Positions 45,700 to 54,207 of a stretch of DNA of 64,000 nt are shown here, in pieces. Both the position numbers and the translations under genes were made by a program. The DNA comes from an uncultured Rhodospirillales bacterium. Lineage in GTDB: Bacteria; Pseudomonadota; Alphaproteobacteria; ATCC43930; CGMCC-115725. The stretch spans positions 1,334,706 to 1,398,705 of the forward strand of contig CAIKMD010000007.1 in NCBI GenBank assembly GCA_903828515.1. Reading direction: 5' to 3'. The notes below the pieces were generated by a model. That model made no database searches. It saw only the letters and a program-made list of their open reading frames with translations, and had not been told where the DNA came from. Every line of letters begins with the position of its first letter. The first letter of the stretch is position 1.

Positions 45700-45841
45700 C
45701 GTTGGTCCTTTCTGGCTGCACCGGGTGATGGTGCGGATACTTTATCGCTAGGCAGGCAATTCATTCCTGCGCATATTATCAGAGGGTTTTTGCGATGAAT
45801 ACCCACGCGTTTTCGCGGGGCAAATGGGGATCGTGGTGTCG

Positions 45842-46777
45842 ATGAAACGGGTTTTTCTCGCGTTGGTGGCCGTGGCCGGTGTGCTCGGCGCCGTTACGGC
45901 TCGCGCCGACGATCTCGCGCCGGTCAAGCTCGGCATCAGCAAGCTCGGCGCCACCACCAGCGTATGGGTCGCCCAGCAGAACGGGTTCTTCAAGAAGCAT
46001 GGGCTTGATCTCGAAGTCGTCGAGTTTCCACTGACCGACCAGAGCATTCCGATTCTGCAATCGAAGCGGGTCGACATCGTGCTGCAGATTCCCGGCACCG
46101 CGATGCAGGCGAAAGAGCAGGGCTTTGACATCGTGCTGGTCGGCCAGAACGAAACCGCGGGCACCACGCCGCCCGTGTCGAACGCGATCCTCGTCGCGGG
46201 TAATTCGTCGATTCAAGGTGTCGAGGGTCTGAAGGGCAAGCGCATCGCCACCTCGTCGACCCATAACCAGGGCTTCGCCGCGGTGAAGGCGCGCTTCCAG
46301 AAGGCGGGGCTCTCGACCGACGACATGCAGATCACCACCGCGCCGTTTTCGGCGGCCGGCGACCTGCTGCGCACCGGACAGGCCGATGCCGTGGTGGCGC
46401 TCGATCCCTATACGACCCAGATCATCAAGGCCGGCAACGGCAAGGCGATCTCGTGGTACATGATCGAGACGATTTCGGATCAGCCGGTCGGCTCGTGGTG
46501 GGCGCTGCGCTCGTGGGCGCAGGCGCATCAAAAGGAAGCCGCTGCCTTCAACGCGTCGATCGCCGAGGCGCATGCCTGGCTCAATGCCGATCCCGACCGC
46601 GCGCGCAAGGCGACCGCCGATTACTCGGGCCTCGACCTCGCGCTGGTCAAGGACATGCCGCTGATCAGCTGGAAATCGGTGGTCGATCCGAAGGCGTGGC
46701 AGGCCGTGGCCGACATGATGCACGCCCAGGGCCTGCTGACCAATCACCACGACGTGGCCGAATACCTGCTGAAGTAG
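45842..46777 (+). CDS. ABC substrate-binding protein, nitrate/sulfonate/taurine (SsuA/NMT1) type
   Basis: A 311-residue periplasmic protein starting MKRVFLALVAVAGVLGA with signal cleavage near VTARAD. The mature part has VKLGISKLGATTSVWVAQQ, GFFKKHGLDLEVVEFPL and KRIATSSTHNQGFAAVKA. An in-frame ATG six codons upstream is possible. It stands divergent from the isochorismatase-like gene, and its transporter partners are the ATPase and permease downstream on the map. A complete three-part ABC system is therefore present but split. Confidence 0.9.
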   Translation: MKRVFLALVAVAGVLGAVTARADDLAPVKLGISKLGATTSVWVAQQNGFFKKHGLDLEVVEFPLTDQSIPILQSKRVDIVLQIPGTAMQAKEQGFDIVLVGQNETAGTTPPVSNAILVAGNSSIQGVEGLKGKRIATSSTHNQGFAAVKARFQKAGLSTDDMQITTAPFSAAGDLLRTGQADAVVALDPYTTQIIKAGNGKAISWYMIETISDQPVGSWWALRSWAQAHQKEAAAFNASIAEAHAWLNADPDRARKATADYSGLDLALVKDMPLISWKSVVDPKAWQAVADMMHAQGLLTNHHDVAEYLLK

Positions 46778-46890
46778 ACCGCGCTCTCCCGATTTGACAG
46801 TCCCCGCCGGAGCGGGGACAGTAGACGCCTTCACGCTGCACATGCCGGTCAACGGCAGTGACGAGCCGAGAACGATCAGGGAGGCACGAG

Positions 46891-47907
46891 ATGATTCGCC
46901 GCATGCTGGCTTTGCTGGCCGCTACGACCGCCATCGCCATCGTTTCCGCCAATGCGTTCGCCGACGAGCCGATCGTGCTGCGCTATGGCGATCCTGGCCC
47001 GACCGACGCGGTGATCCATAACGATCTGGTCGCGCCCTGGGCGGACAAGGTGAACAAAGAGAGTGGCGGCACGCTCGATGTGAAGGTCTTCGTCGGCTAT
47101 TCGCTGGTCAACATGGTGAACACGCTCGACCGCGTGAAGGACGGCGTCGCCGACATCGCCTTTTGCATTCTCGGGCCGGTGTCGTCGCAATTCCCTAAAA
47201 CGCTGGTCGCTACCCTGCCGTTCGAAGCCGAGAACGCGCATGAGGCCGGGCAGGCCCTGCAACGGCTCTACGCCAAGGGAGTCATCGCCGACGAATGGAA
47301 GTCGGTGAAGCCGATCGGCTTCGGCGTGTTCGCGAACACGTCCTATCACACCGTGCCGGCGATCAAGACCATGGACGATTTGAAAGGCGTCAAGATCAGC
47401 GTGCAGGGCCGGCTTGCCAGCCAGACCCTCGCCGCGCTCGGCGGCACGCCGATCTCGCTGCCGATCAACGATGTCTACGAAGCGCTTCAGCGCAACACGG
47501 TTCAGGGCACGGCGATCGGCTGGCCGGCCGCCGTCTCGTTCAAACTGACCGATTTCGCGCACAACCATGTCCAGGCGTCGCTTGGCGCGGAAGCCGCGAT
47601 CATGATCATGAACAACGCCAGCTACGCGAAACTGACCGGCAAGGCGAAAACCGCGATCGATGCCAATAGCGGGAATTTCTACACCGACTGGTTCAACAAG
47701 GTGATCGACGATACCGAGCGCGACAATACCGAAATCACCCGGAAGATGGGCAACCAGTCGATCTACAAGCTGCCGCCCGACGAGTTGTCGAAATGGAAAA
47801 AGAAGGTCGAACCGGTGATCGCCGACTGGGTAAAAGCGACGCCCGACGGCGCGCATGTGCTGGAGGCGTTTCGCAAGGAGATCGTCGCGATCCGCGCCGG
47901 GTCGTAA
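46891..47907 (+). CDS. TRAP transporter solute-binding protein (DctP family)
   Basis: A 338-residue periplasmic protein: signal peptide MIRRMLALLAATTAIAIVSA cut near NAFADE, then LRYGDPGPTDAVIHND, ADIAFCILGPVSSQFPKT, and MDDLKGVKISVQGRLASQT with the Arg that contacts carboxylates in DctP proteins. The C-terminus has a long helix from GNFYTDWFNKVIDDTERD. GGGAGG at 46879-46884 supports the ATG. The membrane subunits DctQ and DctM are not in the window, so it is an orphan here. Confidence 0.9.
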   Translation: MIRRMLALLAATTAIAIVSANAFADEPIVLRYGDPGPTDAVIHNDLVAPWADKVNKESGGTLDVKVFVGYSLVNMVNTLDRVKDGVADIAFCILGPVSSQFPKTLVATLPFEAENAHEAGQALQRLYAKGVIADEWKSVKPIGFGVFANTSYHTVPAIKTMDDLKGVKISVQGRLASQTLAALGGTPISLPINDVYEALQRNTVQGTAIGWPAAVSFKLTDFAHNHVQASLGAEAAIMIMNNASYAKLTGKAKTAIDANSGNFYTDWFNKVIDDTERDNTEITRKMGNQSIYKLPPDELSKWKKKVEPVIADWVKATPDGAHVLEAFRKEIVAIRAGS

Positions 47908-47923
47908 GCAGAAAAGATTATTC

Positions 47924-47992
47924 ACCACGGAGACACGGAGAAGAGGGAGAAGATTTTGTTTTCTTCCTCCGTGTTTTCCGTGTCTCCGTGGT
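47924..47992. repeat. 16-bp perfect inverted repeat after the TRAP gene
   Basis: ACCACGGAGACACGGA (47924-47939) pairs with TCCGTGTCTCCGTGGT (47977-47992), with a short central inverted pair near GAGGG/CTTCCTC. It begins about 15 bp after the TRAP gene stop. Such an element is widespread in bacterial intergenic DNA. It may serve as a terminator or mRNA stabiliser; the T run after it is only partial. Confidence 0.6.
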
Positions 47993-48026
47993 CATTCTAT
48001 TTTTGTTGCGCGAAGAGCGAAGTCGT

Positions 48027-48102
48027 CCTTCGACAAGCTCAGGGTGAGGACGACCTTCATAATGCCATCGGCAATTTTTCCTCAGCCTGAGCCTGTCGAA
48101 GG
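48027..48102. repeat. 23-bp inverted repeat, copy 1 of a dispersed family
   Basis: The arm starting CCTTCGACAAGCTC (48027-48049) pairs imperfectly with the arm ending GCCTGTCGAAGG (48080-48102). The same element recurs at 50131-50205 with minor changes. It lies between convergent genes (the TRAP gene on the left, the oxidase gene on the right). Confidence 0.65.
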
Positions 48103-48135
48103 CCGTAGGATGCCGATGCAGCATGTCTCGCCCGA

Positions 48136-49578
48136 TTAGGGCAGAAGAACCTTACCCGGATTCATGATCCCGTCGGGATCGAACGCGTTCTTGATCCGGT
48201 GCATCAGTTCGAGTTCGATCGCCGGTTTGTAGCGCGCGAGGTCGTCGCGCTTCAAACGCCCGATGCCGTGCTCGGCGCTGATCGAGCCGTTCATGCCCAT
48301 CGCGATGTCGTGGACGAGGCGCGCGAATTCTTCCCAGCGTTTGACGAACACGCCCGCATCCGCGCCGACCGGCGAGTGGACGTTGTAGTGGATGTTGCCG
48401 TCGCCGACATGGCCGAACGCGTTGGGCCTTATGCCGGGCAGCCGGTCGGATACCGCTTTGTTGGCCGCCAAGATGAATTCGGCGACGCGGCTCACCGGCA
48501 CCGAGATATCGTGTTTGATGCTGCCGCCTTCGTATTTCTGCGCCTCGACGAGGCCTTCGCGGATGCGCCAGAAGCCGCGCGCCTGTTGCTGGCTCGCGGC
48601 GATGGTGCCGTCTTTCACCAGCCCCGCCTCCATCGCCTCGCCGAGGAATTGTTCGAGGGTTTCCTTGATGCCGCTCTGCGCCTCGCTCGACGACATTTCC
48701 AAGAGCACATACCAGGGAAATTTCTCGGCCAGCGGATCGGTCACGCCGGGGATGTGATGCGTCGCCATGTCGACGCCGAAGCGCGAGATCAGTTCGAACG
48801 CGGTCAACTGGTCGCCTGACGCCATGCGCGCGCGCGAAAACAATTCCATCACGTCCTCGACGCGGGAAAGCGCGAGGAAGGCGGTTTCGATTTCTTTCGG
48901 CTTGGGGAAGAGGCGCAGCGTCGCCGCGGTGACGATGCCGAGCGTGCCTTCGGCGCCGATGAACAACTGTTTGAGGTCGTAGCCGGTGTTGTCCTTCCTG
49001 AGCGCGCGCAACCCTTGCCACACGCGCCCGTCGGGCAGCACGACTTCGAGCCCGAGCACCAGAGCGCGCGTGTTGCCATAGCGCAGCACCGCGATCCCGC
49101 CCGCGTTGGTCGAGATGTTGCCGCCAATCTGGCAGGTGCCTTCGGCGCCGAGACTGAGCGGAAACAGCCGGTCGACAGCGTCGGCAGCCTTTTGTACATC
49201 GGCGAGAATGACGCCGGCCTCGACGGTGATCGAATAATCGATCGGATCGACGTTGCGGACGCGGTTCATGCGTGCGGTGCTGAGGACGATCCCTTTGCCG
49301 TCTTCCCACGGCACCGCGCCGCCGGCCAAGCCGGTATTGCCGCCCTGCGGGAAGATCGGGGTTTTCGTTTGCGCGCAGATCGTGACGATCGCGGCGACTT
49401 CCTCGGTCGAAGCGGGGCGCAGCACGGCCTTGGCCGCGCCGCGATAAAGACCGCGTTCTTCGAGGAGATAGCGCTCCATGTCGGCGGGCGCGTCGATGAA
49501 ACCCTTGTCGCCCACAGCGTCTTTGAGGCGCTGCAGCGCGATGGAGCTAATGCTTGCCTGAAGTTTCTTCTCGCTCAT
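48136..49578 (-). CDS. FAD-linked oxidase / D-2-hydroxy acid dehydrogenase-like
   Basis: A 480-residue flavoprotein of the GlcD/D-lactate dehydrogenase type. FAD-binding is indicated by PIFPQGGNTGLAGGAVP, VEAGVILADVQKA and LPLSLGAEGTCQIGGNISTN, followed by the C-terminal FAD-oxidase domain with NAFGHVGDGNIHYNVHSP (metal-site HVGDGNIH) and the terminal SAEHGIGRLKRDDL. It oxidises a D-2-hydroxy acid such as glycolate, lactate or 2-hydroxyglutarate. The start MSEKKLQASISS is chosen; upstream frame residues overlap a repeat. Confidence 0.9.
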   Translation of the reverse strand: MSEKKLQASISSIALQRLKDAVGDKGFIDAPADMERYLLEERGLYRGAAKAVLRPASTEEVAAIVTICAQTKTPIFPQGGNTGLAGGAVPWEDGKGIVLSTARMNRVRNVDPIDYSITVEAGVILADVQKAADAVDRLFPLSLGAEGTCQIGGNISTNAGGIAVLRYGNTRALVLGLEVVLPDGRVWQGLRALRKDNTGYDLKQLFIGAEGTLGIVTAATLRLFPKPKEIETAFLALSRVEDVMELFSRARMASGDQLTAFELISRFGVDMATHHIPGVTDPLAEKFPWYVLLEMSSSEAQSGIKETLEQFLGEAMEAGLVKDGTIAASQQQARGFWRIREGLVEAQKYEGGSIKHDISVPVSRVAEFILAANKAVSDRLPGIRPNAFGHVGDGNIHYNVHSPVGADAGVFVKRWEEFARLVHDIAMGMNGSISAEHGIGRLKRDDLARYKPAIELELMHRIKNAFDPDGIMNPGKVLLP

Positions 49579-49604
49579 CGGGAACCGTGTTGGTGATGTT
49601 ACAA

Positions 49605-49691
49605 CGTCATGCCCGGCCTCGTGCCAGACATCCACGTCTTGCGGTTTCAGCGGACAAGTCGTGGATGGCCGGGACGAGCCCGGCCATGACG
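49605..49691. repeat. 87-bp palindromic repeat, copy 1 of a dispersed family
   Basis: Begins CGTCATGCCCGGCC and ends GGCCATGACG, with internal CATCCACG and CGTGGATG arms. A second copy is at 56825-56908 in the gap before RNase E. Similar elements are common in alphaproteobacterial genomes. It has no coding role and may be a mobile or REP-like element. Confidence 0.72.
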
Positions 49692-49726
49692 ATGTGCTTA
49701 GTCCCAGTTGGGGACGCCGACAAGCG

Positions 49727-50014
49727 TCACCCTGTTGCGGTGGGGGTGTCCGGTTTCAGGTGCGCGACGGTACGGACCACGGGCACTGCCGGCTCTGCGG
49801 GGGTCGAGCGGATTTCCTTGTGAACGCGCCGCGCGTTTTGCCACAACTCGAAGGCGAACCAGTGCGCTTCGTTGGCCAGGAAATCGCGCGCATTGGTCAT
49901 CGCGGCGATCTTGTTTTCGGCGACGAGGTCGGTGGTGCGCAGAAGCTGTTTGGTTTTGTCGTAAACGTAAAGCCGGAAGTAATCCACGCCGTTCACCAAC
50001 CCGTTCGCCACCAA
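49727..50014 (-). CDS. small hypothetical protein, up to 95 residues
   Basis: Reads MVANGLVNGVDYFRLYVYDK with an aromatic YFRLYV strand, helical FLANEAHWFAFELWQNARRV, and a Pro/Thr-rich tail. It recalls short alphaproteobacterial proteins that end ELWQ...R with an H-x-F-D-type start, whose role is unknown. The start is TTG in this reading and uncertain; the real start may be at a later GTG/TTG. It is supported by base composition and length only. Confidence 0.5.
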   Translation of the reverse strand: MVANGLVNGVDYFRLYVYDKTKQLLRTTDLVAENKIAAMTNARDFLANEAHWFAFELWQNARRVHKEIRSTPAEPAVPVVRTVAHLKPDTPTATG

Positions 50015-50130
50015 TGGTGACGTTTGTATTGGCGCTACACGGCTTTTTTATGGCGGGTGAAGGCAACACGTTAAGATTGGCAGGACTTAGCGCGCGTTGC
50101 TTCGACAAGTGCTGCATCGACAGGGTGCGG

Positions 50131-50205
50131 CCTTCGACAGGCTCAGGCTGAGGAAAATGGGTGAGGGCATTAAGAAAAACTTCCTCACCCTGAGCCTGTC
50201 GAAGG
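50131..50205. repeat. 23-bp inverted repeat, copy 2 of a dispersed family
   Basis: Arms CCTTCGACAGGCTCAGGCTG (50131 on) and the arm ending CCTGTCGAAGG at 50205 pair over a 29-base loop. It is the same family as 48027-48102. It lies in the gap between the small hypothetical gene and the Sua5-type gene. Confidence 0.65.
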
Positions 50206-50232
50206 GCGCACGACGCGTCTCCCACAGGCTAA

Positions 50233-51174
50233 CTATCGCGTCGCGGCGCGGCGCAACCGATCGTTGATCGCGCGGCCGAGGCCGGTTTCCGGAATCGGCA
50301 TCACCGCGATGGCGGAGAATTCCGGACGGTCGAGGGCGCGCAGCATCGCGAAGAGATGGGCGGCGGCTTCGTCGAGATTGCCGCTGTCGCTCAAGGACAG
50401 ACTCTTCGCAGCACCCGACGGCGCATTCGGACCGAAGGCGAGCAGGGCTTCCCCGGCGTTGACACTTGTCGCATTGAGCCGAAGCGGGGTGGTCGGCGCG
50501 TAGTGGCTCGCGAGCATCCCCGGCGAACTCGGCGTGTCGCTGTCGGCGGCCTGTTCGATCGGGCCGAGCAGCGCCTCGATGGCTTCCAGCGCGACGCCGC
50601 CGGGACGCAGCAGCATCGGCTTTTGCCCGCTCAAATCGAGCACCGTCGATTCGATGCCGACGCGGCAGGCGCCGCCGTCGAGGATCGCGTCGATCCGCCC
50701 ATCGAGTTCGGCGGCGACGTCGTTCGCGGTGGTCGGGCTGACTTTACCGGAGCGGTTTGCACTGGGCGCGGCAATCGGCCGGCCGCTGGCGCGCAGCAAC
50801 GCCTGGGCCACCGGATGGGCGGGGACGCGGAGCGCCAGCGTGTCGAGTCCGGCGCTCGCCAGCAGCGAGATCGGGCAACGCGGCGCGCGGCGCAGCACGA
50901 GACTTAAAGGTCCCGGCCAGAAACGCTGCATCATCAGCGCGGCGCGGCCGTCGATTTCGGCGAGTCGTTCGGCCTCGTCGGCGCGTAACAGGTGGACGAT
51001 CAAGGGGTTGAAGCTCGGCCTGCTCTTGGCGCTGAAGATCGCCGCGACGGTTTCGTCGTTGGTGGCGTCGCCGCCCAGCCCGTAGACTGTCTCGGTCGGG
51101 AAGGCGACCAGCCGGCCCGCGCGGATGAGCGCGGCGGCGCGATCGATCTCGGCGGACGAGAGGCGGGTTGTCAC
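50233..51174 (-). CDS. L-threonylcarbamoyladenylate synthase (Sua5/YrdC/TsaC)
   Basis: A 313-residue two-domain Sua5-type enzyme. It forms threonylcarbamoyl-AMP from threonine, bicarbonate and ATP, the first step of the t6A37 modification of ANN-decoding tRNAs. The YrdC domain has GRLVAFPTETVYGLGGDA, FNPLIVHL, WPGPLSLVL and PIAAPSANRSGKVSPT. The C-terminal Sua5 domain has PGMLASHYAPTTPLRL and IAVMPIPETGLGRAINDRL. A GTG at 51174 reads VTTRLSSAEIDRAAA and gives the expected size; the ORF could begin further upstream. Confidence 0.92.
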   Translation of the reverse strand: MTTRLSSAEIDRAAALIRAGRLVAFPTETVYGLGGDATNDETVAAIFSAKSRPSFNPLIVHLLRADEAERLAEIDGRAALMMQRFWPGPLSLVLRRAPRCPISLLASAGLDTLALRVPAHPVAQALLRASGRPIAAPSANRSGKVSPTTANDVAAELDGRIDAILDGGACRVGIESTVLDLSGQKPMLLRPGGVALEAIEALLGPIEQAADSDTPSSPGMLASHYAPTTPLRLNATSVNAGEALLAFGPNAPSGAAKSLSLSDSGNLDEAAAHLFAMLRALDRPEFSAIAVMPIPETGLGRAINDRLRRAATR

Positions 51175-51246
51175 GGAAATCTGGCATCCCTGTTGCAAAG
51201 CTAGTGGCGGCACGGACTATCGTCCGGCAACCGCGCGGAGGCAAAT

Positions 51247-51894
51247 ATGGCCGGCATCGTCATCACCATCGCGCAGCAAAAAGGCGGCGCCGGCAAGACC
51301 ACGCTGGCGGTTCATCTCGCTCTGGCCTGGGCCGCGTCGGGCCTGCGCGTCGCGGTGGTCGATATCGATCCGCAGGCGAGCCTGTCGACCTGGTTCAAAC
51401 TGCGCAACGAAAAGCTCGGGCCGGGCGCCACGGCGATCGCCGCCACCGGCGTGTCGGGCTGGCGCGTCGCCGGCGAGGTCGAACGTCAGGCGCGCGCCTA
51501 TGACATCGTGTTGATCGACAGCCCACCGCACGCGGAAACCGAAGCGCGCGTCGCGGTGCGCGCGGGGCGTCTCGTCGTCGTGCCGGTTCAGCCGTCGCCG
51601 ATGGATTTCTGGGCGACCAAGCCGACGCTCGAACTGGCGCGGGCCGAGAAAGTGCCGGCGCTGCTCGTGCTCAACCGCGTGCCGGCGCGCGCGAATTTGA
51701 CCGGCGCGATGCTCGAGGCGTTTCAGTCGCTCGACGTGCCGCTCGCCCAGGCGCAAATCGGTAACCGCGTCGCGCTCGCCGCCGCGCTCAACGAGGGCCA
51801 GGGCATTCTCGAATACGAACCGAGCAGTACCGCGGCTGACGAGATCAAAGCGCTCGCCGCCGAGATTCTCGCCGTCATCGCCCGCGGGCGATGA
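51247..51894 (+). CDS. ParA-family ATPase, orphan
   Basis: A 215-residue cytoplasmic ATPase with the deviant Walker A KGGAGKTT near residue 12, the VVDIDPQASLSTWF switch and IDSPPHAETEARVAVRAG. It lacks a ParB neighbour. ParA relatives position plasmids, chromosomes or protein clusters; the shorter ones without ParB can act as cell-division or carboxysome-type positioning ATPases. It is divergent from the Sua5 gene and overlaps the convergent CysQ gene by 20 bp. Confidence 0.88.
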   Translation: MAGIVITIAQQKGGAGKTTLAVHLALAWAASGLRVAVVDIDPQASLSTWFKLRNEKLGPGATAIAATGVSGWRVAGEVERQARAYDIVLIDSPPHAETEARVAVRAGRLVVVPVQPSPMDFWATKPTLELARAEKVPALLVLNRVPARANLTGAMLEAFQSLDVPLAQAQIGNRVALAAALNEGQGILEYEPSSTAADEIKALAAEILAVIARGR

Positions 51895-52642
51895 AATCCG
51901 AATTGAGGTGGGTGGCCTTGGCGTAGGCCAGCGGCGCGCCGTCCGGCGTCGTCACACTGCCGCCCGCGGCTTCCAAGATCGCCTGACCGGCCGCGGTGTC
52001 CCATTCGCTGGTCGGGCCGAAACGCGGATAGAGATCGGCCCTGCCTTCGGCGAGGAAACAGAACTTCACCGCGCTGCCGGAAACCAATGATGTCGGCCGA
52101 TCGAGCGCGGCGAGATAGGCGGTGAGCTTGGCGTTGTCGCCATGCGAGCGGCTATGCGTCACCACCGGGCCGATGGCGGGGACGGGCCGCGCGCTGATCG
52201 GCGTTGGCGCGTCATCGGCGATCTTGCGCGTCGCGGTGCCGATGCCGGCGCCGGCATAGGTGATGTTCTTCGTCGGGACATGGATGACGCCGAGGATCGG
52301 GCGCGTGCCTTCGACGAGACCGATGCTGGTGCAGAACTCGCCGTTGCGCGCGACGAATTCGCGCGTGCCGTCGACCGGATCGATCATCCAGAAACGCGGC
52401 GGCGGCGCGACGGCGCCCGAGGCCGAGACCATTTCCTCGGCGATCGCGGGAATGCCGGGCGCGGCCTTGGCGAGGATCGCGAGGATGATCGCTTCGGCGC
52501 GCTCGTCCGCCTCCGTGACCGGCGAGGAATCGCTTTTCTGGCGCACGTCGAACGGCGTTGCATAGATGTCGAGAATCGCTTTCGACGCCTCGCGCGCGGC
52601 AAGCGTCGCGGCTTCGATCAAGTCGCGCAGTTCGCTGTTCAT
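51875..52642 (-). CDS. cysQ: 3'(2'),5'-bisphosphate nucleotidase CysQ-like
   Basis: A 255-residue Mg-dependent phosphatase of the IMPase/CysQ family. It reads MNSELRDLIEAATLAAREASKA, SDSSPVTEADERAEAII, FWMIDPVDGTREFVARNGEF and WDTAAGQAILEAAGGSV, the metal-site and WDxAA motifs of inositol-phosphatase-like enzymes. The DPVDGTREF form with FVARNGEF is typical of CysQ, which hydrolyses PAP to AMP in sulfate assimilation. Its 3' end overlaps the ParA gene tail to tail. Confidence 0.9.
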   Translation of the reverse strand: MNSELRDLIEAATLAAREASKAILDIYATPFDVRQKSDSSPVTEADERAEAIILAILAKAAPGIPAIAEEMVSASGAVAPPPRFWMIDPVDGTREFVARNGEFCTSIGLVEGTRPILGVIHVPTKNITYAGAGIGTATRKIADDAPTPISARPVPAIGPVVTHSRSHGDNAKLTAYLAALDRPTSLVSGSAVKFCFLAEGRADLYPRFGPTSEWDTAAGQAILEAAGGSVTTPDGAPLAYAKATHLNSDFIARGR

Positions 52643-52675
52643 TTGGCTAGGATAGCGCAAGGAGGGCACAAAGCC

Positions 52676-53383
52676 ATGTGCGGGCGTTATGCGCTGAAAG
52701 CGACCGAAGACGAGTTACGGCGGCTCTTTGGCTTTACCGAAAAGCCGAACCTCGCGCCGCGCTACAACATCGCGCCGACGCAGGATGCGCCGGTGATCCG
52801 CCAGCGCCGCGAACCGAAGGGCGAGCGCACGCTGGGGAACCTGCGCTGGGGCCTCGTCGCGCCCTGGGCGAAGGACGTGAAATCGGGACCGCCCTTGGTC
52901 AACGCGCGCGCCGAAACGCTGTTGGAGAAACCGACCTTCGCCGGCGCGTTTCGCCGCCGCCGCTGTCTCGTGCCGACCGACGGATATTTCCAGTGGCGCG
53001 AGGGCGACGCGGCTAAACAGCCTTATCTGGTGACCCGCCGCGACTTCGCACCGTTCGCGTTGGCGGGTATCTGGGAACGCTGGGGCCAACGCGACGATCC
53101 GGCCGCCGCGATCGACAGCTTCTCGATCATCACCAGCGACGCTAACGAGTTCCTGCGGCCGTTTCATCACCGCATGCCGGTCGTGCTCGCGCCCGAGACC
53201 TATGCGCGCTGGCTCGATCCCGACGCGGAAGCGGAAAGTTTGGTTGATCTGTTTGCGCCGTCACCGAACGACTGGCTGCAAATCGCGCCGATCCCGCGCG
53301 AAGCGAACTCCGCTCGCGCTGACGGCCCGGAACTGTTGGTGCCGCAGGGGTCGCAGGAGATGTGGACGGGGGCCAGCGTTTAA
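52676..53383 (+). CDS. SOS response-associated peptidase (YedK/HMCES)
   Basis: A 235-residue SRAP-domain protein. Cys2 in MCGRYALKATEDELR is the residue that forms a thiazolidine link to abasic sites in single-stranded DNA. Other conserved parts are PRYNIAPTQDAPV, LRWGLVAPWAKD, LVNARAETL with the catalytic Asn, CLVPTDGYFQW and FHHRMPVVL. It protects abasic lesions during replication. It is divergent from CysQ and its stop is followed at once by a palindrome. Confidence 0.94.
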   Translation: MCGRYALKATEDELRRLFGFTEKPNLAPRYNIAPTQDAPVIRQRREPKGERTLGNLRWGLVAPWAKDVKSGPPLVNARAETLLEKPTFAGAFRRRRCLVPTDGYFQWREGDAAKQPYLVTRRDFAPFALAGIWERWGQRDDPAAAIDSFSIITSDANEFLRPFHHRMPVVLAPETYARWLDPDAEAESLVDLFAPSPNDWLQIAPIPREANSARADGPELLVPQGSQEMWTGASV

Positions 53384-53414
53384 ATTCCCTCCCCCTCAAG
53401 GGGGGGGAGGGAAT
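53384..53414. terminator. G/C-rich palindrome between convergent genes
   Basis: ATTCCCTCCCCC (53384-53395) pairs perfectly with GGGGGAGGGAAT (53403-53414) with a 7-base loop, right after the YedK stop and 21 bp from the end of the convergent DsbA gene. It may work as a bidirectional terminator. The same C-rich/G-rich element occurs at 17638-17664. Confidence 0.55.
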
Positions 53415-53434
53415 GATGAGTGGCGTCGGTCGCA

Positions 53435-54193
53435 CTATCCGCCCTTGCGCGCGGTCGCGATGTCCTTGCGCAGCGTGTCGAGGTCGATGGCGCCGGGGAT
53501 CATCGTGTTGCCGATGACCAGGGCGGGGGTGCCGTCGATGTTGAGGGTTTCGGCGAGCGCGTAATTCGCGTTGATGAGGGTGTCGATCTCGGCCGAGCCC
53601 ATGTCGGTCTTGATCTTGTCGAGGTTGAGGCCGACCGAAGCGGCGACCTTGAGGACGATGTCGTCGGTGATGTCGCCCTTGGTCGCCATCATCGCGCGGT
53701 GGAAGTCGGCGTATTTGTTTTGTTTGCGCGCGGCGAACGCGACGCGGGTCGCGTAGGTCGAGGGTTCGCCGAGGACCGGAAATTCCTTGTAGACGATGCG
53801 GAGTTTCGGATCCTCTTTCAGCAGCGCATCGAGCGATGGCTCGATCTGCTTGCAATAGGGACAGCGGTAATCGAAGAACTCGACGAGGGTGACGTCGCCC
53901 TTCGGGTTGCCCTGGACGAGATCGTCCTTGTTCTCCAGCAACTCCTTGCGCTTCACGGCGATCATTTGCTGCGCCTGCGCGGCGGCCTGCATATCGCTCT
54001 TTTGCTGTCCCGCTTTCAGGCTTTCGAGCACCACTTCGGGATGATTGACCAGATAGTCGTGGATCGCCTGATCGACCGCGTTCTTTTGCGCCGGGGTCAG
54101 CGCGTCGTCGGCGCGGGCGGGAACCGCCAGGGCGAGCATGGCGAACAAAAGCACGGCGCCGATGGCGAAGCGGCGAAGCGGTGGGAAAGTCAT
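53435..54193 (-). CDS. DsbA-family thiol:disulfide oxidoreductase
   Basis: A 252-residue periplasmic thioredoxin-fold protein with signal peptide (MTFPPLRRFAIGAVLLFAML, cut near VPARAD). An N-terminal helical region (NHPEVVLESLKAGQQKSD) precedes the catalytic CPYC (C111 to C114) in FFDYRCPYCKQIE; cis-Pro is in IDGTPALVIGN. This is the DsbA/DsbG-like subtype of Com1/Alr type found in alphaproteobacteria, with the N-terminal helical extension. It lies 14 bp downstream of an M48 protease gene, likely the same operon. Confidence 0.92.
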   Translation of the reverse strand: MTFPPLRRFAIGAVLLFAMLALAVPARADDALTPAQKNAVDQAIHDYLVNHPEVVLESLKAGQQKSDMQAAAQAQQMIAVKRKELLENKDDLVQGNPKGDVTLVEFFDYRCPYCKQIEPSLDALLKEDPKLRIVYKEFPVLGEPSTYATRVAFAARKQNKYADFHRAMMATKGDITDDIVLKVAASVGLNLDKIKTDMGSAEIDTLINANYALAETLNIDGTPALVIGNTMIPGAIDLDTLRKDIATARKGG

Positions 54194-54207
54194 CGTTCGG
54201 ATCACGT

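Noticed and set aside
47924-50205. CRISPR array suggested by several nearby repeats
   Set aside because: The repeats are palindromic, differ from each other and have no regular spacing or spacers.
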